NCBI GenBank assembly: GCA_949317995.1
Contig: OX439046.1
Location: forward strand, 75,454,786 to 75,518,785
Length of the DNA: 64,000 nucleotides
Source: Acholoe squamosa
Lineage: Eukaryota > Annelida > Polychaeta > Phyllodocida > Polynoidae
Direction of reading: 5' to 3'
Shown: positions 57,421 through 64,000 of the stretch, in pieces
Layout of the letters: the number at the start of each line of letters is the position of its first letter
Position numbering within the stretch: position 1 is the stretch's first letter
Translations under genes and position numbers: made by a program
The notes under the pieces: generated by a model
What the model saw: the letters and a program-made list of their open reading frames with translations, nothing else
What the model was told of the DNA's origin: nothing
Database searches by the model: none

Positions 57421-57891
57421 GTAGTTTTTAACACATTCTTAGGCCTGCTTGTTTTTGGAGTCCGGGAGCAGATCTGTCAGTTTACTTGTCAAATTAAAAT
57501 TGTAGTGGTTCATCTTTTTAGTTAGATGTCAAATCACAACGAAATGAGAAGAAGTTTCCGGGTAGGCAACCAAGTGTTTTATTCTTATCCTTAGTTACAT
57601 ACGATCACAGCCTATAGAGATTACATGCCGGATGGCATTCTGTTACCCATAGGTAACAGTAGAAGGGTGCGGAGCAGTGGTAGGACCACTACTGAAGAAC
57701 TATGGTAGGAACTGCCCTTATATAGGGGAAAAGTCTGTGAAACTCAGACCCGTCATGTGACGTGTGACGGGTCTGTGTGGAAGACCCCTGGTGTAACGGA
57801 TACGAACACGGAGGCAGGTGCTGCCAACTGCCATCCGGACTCCCCCATCACATCCGGAGAACTGGGTCTGAGTCCCACAGGTACATAAAAG
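57421..57891. other. Stretch without a gene
   Basis: Contains GTCATGTGACGTGTGACGGG and related short motifs. Possibly the edge of a mobile element; no terminal repeats recognised. Confidence 0.4.
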
Positions 57892-58413
57892 TTACAAGTG
57901 TAATTTTATAATTATATGTAGCTTTACAACTGGCACACTAGCTTCTACTTTTACAGTAACAGAGGTATCAAGCACAGCCGGTGGACTTGGTGGCTGGACT
58001 TCTACCTCTACAGCTTCGGGTTTCCGTTGAGAAAGCTTCTTCTTGTTCCTCTTCCTCTTCCAACCAGTGGAGGAGCCTGATTCGGATGCATCCGTCTCAT
58101 TGCCGGAAACATCTGAAGTCTTAGCTGCCTTCCTATTGGCTGATCTTTGAGACACACAGCGGTAGCGGGTGCCTTCAGCCACACTGGTACTTGCAGAGGG
58201 TTCAACATTTGTGTTCTTCCCTTTACCTTTTCCTTTAGAGGATTTGCCTTTTCCACTCGTAGTATTTCCTGACTTCTTTTCAGCCTTCTCGAGAGTAGAC
58301 TGAGCAGAAGCGGGAAAACTGTCGGTTTGGGGTGGGACAGCTGGAGCCTGCTCCGGTACCTGAGCCTTGTCCTCTATGAGTGAGGATTGGTCTGGAGACA
58401 TCAAGCAGTCCAT
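57892..58413 (-). CDS. Lys/Ser-rich 173-residue ORF of unknown function
   Basis: Met at 58413. Acidic/Pro-rich N-terminus (residues 1-45), then a KGKSSKGKGKGKN run, a Ser-rich acidic stretch (GNETDASESGSS) and a nuclear-localisation-like WKRKRNKKKLSQRK near residue 120. It is low in complexity throughout and has no fold that I recognise. Codon order looks real because the frame is open and the third-position bias is mixed. The start lies about ten bases from the end of a transposon (TATGTATCGGAACGGGACTA), so this may be a transposon-encoded or transposon-promoted protein. Confidence 0.4.
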   Translation of the reverse strand: MDCLMSPDQSSLIEDKAQVPEQAPAVPPQTDSFPASAQSTLEKAEKKSGNTTSGKGKSSKGKGKGKNTNVEPSASTSVAEGTRYRCVSQRSANRKAAKTSDVSGNETDASESGSSTGWKRKRNKKKLSQRKPEAVEVEVQPPSPPAVLDTSVTVKVEASVPVVKLHIIIKLHL

Positions 58414-58419
58414 TTTAGT

Positions 58420-58915
58420 AGTATAGTATGTATCGGAACGGGACTATAGTTAAGTACTGTTTATTACTCACTTGACCTCCAGCCAATCACAGGCCTCCCT
58501 TTTGGTCTAAAATTCAAATCAGCCAATCAGAGGCCTCCCTTTTGGTGGGAAATTCAAATAGGGGTCATGTGACCTGTGATGTCACGTGTCATGACCTGCA
58601 GCCAATGAGAGGGCTCCCTTTTGGCGGGAAATTCAAATGTAGGGTCACGTGACCTAGACTCCCTGTGGTGTGGTGGCGCCAAAATGGACCAATCAGAGCC
58701 CTTCCTTTTGGGAGGAAATTCAAAAATAGTCACGTGACCCTTACCCCCTGTGGTTTCCCGCCAAACGGTGCCCTCTGATTGGCTGGCTGGCTGGCTGGCT
58801 GGCACGTGACCTCTATTATGCAAGTAAGGTCACGTGACCCTTATTTGAATGGACCAATCAGAAGTTAGCATTTTGGTTGTAAATTTGAAATTTGGTCACG
58901 TGACCTCATTAGCAT
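58420..58915. mobile_element. End of a transposon related to 43476-48288, with a CCAAT/CACGTG repeat array
   Basis: Begins like the transposon left end (GTATCGGAACGGGACTATAG, TATTACTCAC). It then holds about five imperfect copies of a 70-85 base unit: CCAATCAGAGGCCTCCCTTT, TGGCGGGAAATTCAAAT and GTCACGTGACC. The last copies are partly inverted (TGATTGGCTGGCTGGCTGG at 58775). Confidence 0.7.
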
Positions 58916-59299
58916 ATAGAGGTGTGGTGGTTTATGATGTAGATGAGAGTGTGACTTTTAGTGAGATATTTTTTCATAGATGAAAAAAGGCAAGCTGAAA
59001 GCTTGCCAAAACAAAAAAGAAAAAAAAATGGGAAAAACTATTGGGGGCCCTAATAGTATGGGGGCCCCCTAGGGTAGGGTGGGGTGGGGGGCCCTTTGGT
59101 TTGGGAGGGGGGCCCTTTGGGGTATTTAAGAAAAAAAAATTTAACCAAAAGACTTTTGGAAAAAAAAATTAAAAAAACTTACATGATAAGGTAAGGAATA
59201 CAACAGAAACCGCATTACACATTTTCACTTCTTTTTTATTTCTTTTTAATGTCATATTTTTATTTACACATTTCACTTTATTTGCTATTTTCATATTTT
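58916..59299. other. Stretch without a gene
   Basis: G-rich (GGGGGGCCCTTTGG) and A-rich blocks at 58990-59180; no coding signal. Confidence 0.4.
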
Positions 59300-60074
59300 T
59301 CATTTCATTCGATTACGACGACAAGTCGGGAATTCGAGTTGACACTCTCTACATAACATGGTTGAATATCGGAGAGGAAGACGACAAAACTTACACATTG
59401 AGATGTGTACATTCAACTTTTGTTTCTCATAATTCAGAAAGTACATGGTGTAATCTTGATGTACAACTTTGGAGCAAGAAGTGTCCTTTTGAAATGAGTG
59501 ATATTTGTAAGCCATATTTCTCATCCACATCTCATCGATATCACAAGTGGAATCCACTGAATAACTATACCAAGTACTCCATTCGGTTTGTCTCGAAATG
59601 ATACTTCTTAGCCGAGCAGCTTCTACACAGGGGTATAAAGGTGCTTCACTACACAACATTCAGTTGACACATTCTTGACAAAAGGAGTCAAATGTTTCCT
59701 TTGAGCAATGACACAACTTTCTAAAGAAGTCTGAGTTCTCTTCTAGAACAGACAACAATGCGTCGACCGACTCTAACTTATACCGTCTTTTCACGAAAGC
59801 ACATGTGTTCTCGACATGAAATTGATATACCACTATAGTTCTGTCTCTGGCGGTACTAGCCACTTTTTAAAATACATCTTTGAAACACACACTCAATGAA
59901 TCGAATACACAATTAGAAACGAACACTTTATGAACACCTTGGTTTAACGATGGCGCCTTAAAGAACAACACATCTGATGCATCTATTAATTCCCAAGTGA
60001 AAATGGGATTGCAACTACACATTGTTTTGTTGTTGTTGTTTTTTTCAACACCGATACACGAGGACTTACAGTAT

Positions 60075-60109
<35 letters not shown>
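59300..60109 (-). pseudogene. Cys-rich protein frame interrupted by two in-frame stops
   Basis: Three consecutive minus-strand frames are in the same register, separated only by stops at 59867-59869 and 59660-59662, with no frameshift. Past a CAG-repeat-encoded Leu run, the sequence is of normal composition: TWELIDASDVLFFKAPSLNQ, KLCHCSKETFDSFCQECVN and TEWSTWYSYSVDSTCDIDEM. The end has CKFCRLPLRYSTMLCRECQL, a CxxC...CxxC zinc-binding pattern. No family recognised. The downstream neighbour in the other direction is a DNA polymerase fragment on the same strand, so both may belong to one virus-like relic. Stop-codon reassignment is unlikely in this host. Confidence 0.45.
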
Positions 60110-60128
60110 CAGTAGTAGCAGTAGTAAG
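60078..60128. repeat. (CAG)n microsatellite
   Basis: About eleven CAG/AGC units followed by CATCAGTAGTAGCAGTAG. Confidence 0.95.
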
Positions 60129-60523
60129 CTGCTGGACGTAGTATATCAAGTTAATACAACGATGGAAGGGTATCATCTCACTGGCGTGTCTACTTTTGTT
60201 TTTTTTTCATTTTTTTTCCATAATTTCAATGGACTCGTCATTACACCATCAGAATTTATGCGACGCTTCACATATAAGTCACTCAGACCCTTTTTCTCTA
60301 TAGTGTAAGTGTGCATTTTGTTTTCTATTACTTTGAAATTTGTATTAAGAGTATGGATAGTTTTTTCGATTTCAAAGAACATCCAAGAAGTCTTTGGGTT
60401 TTTGAACGTTTTGTTTTTTCATGACACCTTTTGCACTCCATTTTTTTATTTTCTTTCACCTACCGAGTCTTTGTTGTATCAAATGTACGTCTAGGAGTTG
60501 AGACTTAGAATTCCGTCACCCTC
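60110..60523. other. Stretch between the Cys-rich frame and the polymerase fragment, no gene seen
   Basis: T-rich on the plus strand. Continuing the polymerase frame meets stops immediately after 60524. Confidence 0.4.
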
Positions 60524-61015
60524 TCACTTGGATTTGAAAAGACAGGGAGTTCTTTTGTCGTGAACATAACGACTCAGACAACAAGCAAGGGGGACCCATT
60601 CTTTCACACCTTCAGTTTTTGTTTTCATGAAAGCATCTAAGTGATCATCGCACACTGCTGTCAGAATCCAGTTTCGCTTCTCGCTGAAGTATGACTCTCT
60701 CAGGTCGGGTTTCGCGTACTGGTATACCATGAACCCTATTTGAAGAGGGAGGTTGTTCTTTACTGTTTTCGGTTGCAGTTCGACTTCAAAGAGATCGGGG
60801 TCAACTCGGCACCCTTTTTGAATCGCCACTAATTGGTCAATAATTCAAAGTTTGCGACCGCTAGAGTATTTAACTGTGGTGTGTTTTTCTTTGTTGCAAA
60901 TTGTTTTACCATATGAACTGTTTCCCATTAACTTGTAACAGTCTGAGAGAATTTGCTCCTCTGCGTTTACATCTCCACGTCCTCGCACCACGGTTACTTC
61001 ATCTGCAAAATCGGC
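60524..61015 (-). pseudogene. Family-B DNA polymerase fragment (palm region), broken
   Basis: The minus strand from about 61015 reads FADEVTVVRGRGDVNAEEQ, then SDCYKLMGNSSYGKTI, the Kx3NSxYG motif B of family-B polymerases, then after one TGA stop DLFEVELQPKTVKNNLPLQI and GFMVYQYAK. Further on CDDHLDAFMKTKTEG and YVHDKRTPCLFKSK match the region after the palm in virus- or transposon-type polymerases. The segment that should carry motif C (DTDS) is missing between SYF and SEKRNW, so the gene has an internal deletion. It is distinct from the Polinton polymerase at the left edge and belongs to another element. Confidence 0.65.
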
Positions 61016-61686
61016 GAAGGGTCATCTAGGAAAGTATTCTATCAACATGTGCACTTTGGTGACTATCAAACCGTGATCCAGATACCACTTAAGGAGAGGT
61101 TGTCAATGGACTATTCTGGGTATTATTCATTATTTTACACATTTATTAAATTCTTCGCCACACATGCTCAGGCCCTGTTCACAAGCTTACAGTTCACTCC
61201 CCCTCCCAGTGTGTACAGTGAGCTGCTCTTACATCACCCATACCAGGATGTTATGAGAGCCAAACCCATTCCATTTCTGGGCACTGACTCACTGGGAGTA
61301 TCACAACATACCGACATACCTGTGGACATGTTTCTAGGATGCAGGGAAATTCCACAATCTCCCTTCACCCTGATTGGTCCACATATAAATAGAATCATCA
61401 CCGGGTATGAAGGCGCGTTAGATCTGACCAGATCCAACCAGACCTGACCAGATCTGACCTGCTCCTACCGGTACATTTCATCACCCTGTGAGCTGCTCAC
61501 CTAGGTATATAAGACCCTGGTGCTGCATCTATCGCTTTAGACCTTCTAATCTACTTATCTCTTATTCTACACACAACCTCCCTAGTATCTAGAACCTACA
61601 ACAGGTTGAGCTACAAGCTTAGGGGCAGAGCCTGCATTCTGGCGAGTGTATCATTGTTACCACCTATATGTACACTCTGTCATCAT
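61016..61686. other. Stretch without an assigned gene, possibly LTR-like
   Basis: A plus-strand frame (60953-61447) is open for 164 codons but its start overlaps the polymerase remnant on the other strand, and it has no recognised domain. 61418-61460 contains a tandem GATCTGACCAGATC motif. 61505-61650 has a TATATAAGACCC box followed by pyrimidine-rich sequence, which would fit an LTR or another promoter; no partner copy is in the window. Confidence 0.3.
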
Positions 61687-61732
61687 GCATTTTCCAGTCA
61701 TATTGGACTATTCCAATATGACGGGAAAATGC
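61687..61732. repeat. Hairpin with 21-bp arms
   Basis: GCATTTTCCAGTCATATTGGA and TCCAATATGACGGGAAAATGC, one mismatch, four-base loop. It marks the point where the minus-strand RT similarity ends. Confidence 0.85.
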
Positions 61733-61739
61733 TGTCTTT

Positions 61740-62143
61740 TCCATATCTTTAGGATTCATGCCCACTTGCCAATACCCGGATTGTAAGTCCAAAGAGCAAT
61801 ACCATTGATTGCCTCAAAGAGAGTCTATGGTCTCATCAATCCGTGGCAATGGATATGAATTCTTCTAGGTCATACCATTCAATTTTCGGTAATCTATGCA
61901 AAATCAGATGGTACCATCTTTCTTGGTCACCATGCACACAGGGCTAGAACAAGTACTGGTGGATGGTGTAATAACATCCTGTTCAAGCATCTTAGCTATC
62001 TCTTCCTCAGCAACCCTTTTCTTGGATAGAGGAAGTCTCCTGTAAGGTTCATTGTTACCAGTGTCAATTGTAGGGAGTACTGTATCAGTACATCCCAATT
62101 TTTCTCCTGGTGCTGCAAAAGCTTTTCTATACTTGTCTAGCAA
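61740..62143 (-). pseudogene. pol: Second gypsy element: RT N-terminal half
   Basis: From the Met at 62143: LDKYRKAFAAPGEKLGCTDT, then KRVAEEEIAKMLEQDVITPS and SPVCMVTKKDGTI. Past a stop the same region continues YRKLNGMT..KNSYPLPRID and SLDLQSGYWQVGM to about 61740, the first Asp of the palm. There it breaks at the hairpin 61687-61732, before the YxDD box. Several stops. It belongs to a different gypsy lineage from the env-carrying element. Confidence 0.75.
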
Positions 62144-62161
62144 GTCAGTTAAGGCTTCACA

Positions 62162-62907
62162 TCACACATCCGTCTCGACATGACTTTGACTATTAGATTG
62201 TGTAATTCCGGATTCCTTTTGGATAACGAATGGAGTTCGGTTGCTAAAGCATGCAGCTTTCCACGACTTTCGATAGGATAACCAACCCAGGAGTGGTATC
62301 CTTCTGAAGATAGACAGTTTTGGATTGGATAAGAAGCCAGATGTAATGAATAAGAACAAAATCCTTATCTTCAAACCTCAAACAAGTTCTACCAAACGTT
62401 TACATGTGCTACCGTCGGCTGTAAAAACATTTTTCTTCCATTATAAGAGTTTCATGTCCCGAAAGATCATACAGCCTCTTCGCAATACAAGAGTGGATAG
62501 CACCCATATCGACCAGATCTACCACTCACAGATCTACCACTTACAGATACAACTGCATACCACCGCCGACCTTTCAAGTAGGTAGGCCAACTTGCGTACT
62601 TAGCAAGTTCCGTCTTAGCGCCAAGGTCAAATCCACATCCCTTCAAATACTCGAGACAAAGATGACCTGGGGGAAGTTGGGCACACCCCACCCTGGCCAA
62701 CTCATTGGCCACTCCCTCTTGACTGATATCGGGTTTCCCCAATGTGTTCTTCTGACAGTTCTTGACACCTAGTGGACTATCAGTCTCCCCAGCCTCATGA
62801 GCAAGGAACTGATCAGGTTCCTTGACTTCACTGCTTGGCAAAATCTCTAGAGGATTCTCACTTATACCACAAGCGGTGATAGGCTGGCAGTCATGGCAAT
62901 CACTCAC
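62162..62907 (-). pseudogene. pol: Second gypsy element: protease region
   Basis: The frame 62467-62907 holds a spacer with a GCAQLPPGHLCLEYLKGCG segment and ends in KGRRWYAVVSVSGRS. In a neighbouring frame around 62505-62480 the retropepsin active-site start reads L-V-D-M-G-A-I-H-S-C-I, with Met where Thr is usual. A later piece (62374-62162) includes FLSNPKLSIFRR, the flank of the second conserved block. Several indels and stops are present. Confidence 0.55.
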
Positions 62908-63039
62908 TCTGGGGGTTATCCGGTTGCCACTATGGATACCTTCGCTCAGTTTTCCTTTTTAACTGAGTCTCCACTACCCGGAGTATTCCGGTATCTGAAT
63001 TTCTATACACCGGTCTTTCTGCCTCGCATTCCGCGGCAT

Positions 63040-63934
63040 AATGACCCATTCCTGACATCTAAAGCATTTGACAACATTTCTGTCGGGCCTAGGCCTTTTC
63101 AGAAATCTTCTGTACCAAGGTAGTAATCAGGTCCTCGGATAAAGATGGACCGGTATTGGGAGTCTTGGTATCCAGCTTTGTCTCAGGAGTTTGGGTGATA
63201 ACCACTTGCTCCTTGACATAGCCCGGTTTCTTTCCCCAGTTCCAGTTGTACCGGGGGCTGCCTCGGCCTATGGCAGTTAAACACACCTGTGCAGCCTTGA
63301 TCCTCCTCCTTCCAGGGATTCCTTGCATTTAATGCAATGGGTATCTTAGCTACTCAACGAGCTGGACTCTGGGATCCATTAAGGATAAGTCCCCTACTCC
63401 ATTCCATGATTTCCGTATCGTCAAGAGCCTGATTGTAACAATCAACACCTAGGTTAGCGATAGCTGCATTTGTATCATGCAAAGCTTGCAACCCTTAAGA
63501 AAGAGATACTTGTCAACTGAGTCTCTTTTACCGTGGAGGATTGACTGGTGTGTTACCATTTCCTCCAGGACCACCTGGAAGCGGATCTACAACTCCTCTT
63601 GATCCGAACGAAGGAATCTGGGGGGAGGTGCCTGCAGGAGAACCTGATCCCACATTGCCATGGGGGGGGTAGCTCCCTCTTGGTCCAGAGGAACTAGTAG
63701 CATAACCAGTCTTTCCTCCTGGTACTGATGATTGATTTACATTATGAGAACCAGTACGTCCCTGGATGCATTGGAACATCCGGTTGTGCTCCCGGTTGTA
63801 CCTTTGGTTTTACCGGTTTGTGAGTTCATCCCATTTTGAGATTGACTCCACCCATATTGGGAAAAATGGCCATTAGGTCCTCCCAAAGGTGCCTGTTGTG
63901 GCCATTGGCAATTACAGTATGTGCTTCCCACCAA
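63040..63934 (-). pseudogene. gag: Second gypsy element: gag C-terminal part with zinc knuckle
   Basis: Frames 63737-63934 and 63528-63779 are rich in Gly, Pro, Ser and Gln (for example SYPPHGNVGSGSPAGTSPQI). After a gap, 63089-63328 reads TGPSLSEDLITTLVQKISEK and leads to VVKCFRCQEW and, in the next frame, a G-H-Y-A-A-E-C sequence. Together these give the CX2CX4HX4C nucleic-acid-binding knuckle, split by a one-base indel near 63044. The capsid part lies right of the window or is lost. Confidence 0.6.
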
Positions 63935-64000
63935 ATGAGTCTGTTGAGATCCAATGGAAGAAGCATCTCCAGAACTCCATATGTATCTAGTTGACCCGTG

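Larger units (their letters stand above)
61733..64000 (-). mobile_element. Remnant of a second Ty3/gypsy-type element, running off the right edge
   Basis: In minus-strand order: a Gly/Pro/Gln-rich gag C-terminal region (63934-63528), a CCHC zinc knuckle near 63070-63040, a retropepsin start near 62510-62480 and the N-terminal half of RT (62143-about 61740). Frames change repeatedly. No LTR identified. Left end at the hairpin. Confidence 0.75.

Noticed and set aside
60953-61447. 164-residue plus-strand ORF
   Set aside because: Its start overlaps a polymerase remnant on the opposite strand, and it shows no domain or splice context.
61505-61650. Possible LTR with TATA box and R region
   Set aside because: No second copy, target duplication or primer-binding site could be shown in the window.

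Overview
The window is nuclear DNA of an invertebrate animal. Evidence: spliced genes with signal peptides, C-type lectin-like (CTLD) and PAN/apple exons, death-domain sequence, many microsatellites and minisatellites, and metazoan-type mobile elements (Polinton/Maverick, Ngaro-type YR retrotransposon, Ty3/gypsy with env, CACTA-like and Harbinger-like DNA transposons). A lancelet, mollusc or brachiopod-like host would fit; the sequence alone does not settle it.

Region 1 (1 to about 24.8 kb) is a three-layer nest. The outer layer is a decayed Polinton. On the minus strand it has the exonuclease part of a family-B DNA polymerase leaving the left edge. On the plus strand it has an HH/HD-type ORF, tandem death-domain-like sequence, the C-terminal part of a packaging ATPase, a small conserved ORF, integrase with chromodomain, a penton-like minor capsid protein, a small basic capsid-associated protein, the major capsid protein and an adenain-like protease. 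Nearly all carry frameshifts or stops. Into it, with a 4-bp GTAC target duplication, went a minus-strand Ty3/gypsy element with gag, protease, RT/RNase H, integrase and a long env ORF (LTRs 6344-9778 and 20966-21818). Into its left LTR went an internally deleted Ngaro-type element (6438-8987) with diagnostic A1-ORF-B1-A2-B2 split direct repeats.

Region 2 (25-38.3 kb) holds CTLD genes. A broken minus-strand copy (27.6-31.4 kb) has an intron filled by about 79 copies of a 29-bp minisatellite. An apparently intact plus-strand gene (34683-38265, five exons, 304 codons) has a signal peptide, a CTLD and a C-terminal Cys-containing domain. Intron 2 of the intact gene carries a CACTA-like transposon.

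Region 3 (38-53 kb) is mostly non-genic: a Harbinger-like element inserted into the terminal inverted repeat of another transposon, a 2.8-kb long inverted repeat, and one possible small gene near 42 kb.

Region 4 (53-58.5 kb) has tRNA-derived sequences, further copies of the lectin 5' exon, an orphan signal-peptide exon, a PAN/apple exon, and a Lys-rich ORF starting at the edge of a transposon whose subterminal part is an array of CCAAT and GTCACGTGAC motifs.

Region 5 (59-64 kb) holds a relic with a Cys-rich reading frame and a second DNA polymerase B fragment, then the gag-protease-RT remains of a second gypsy-type element running off the right edge.
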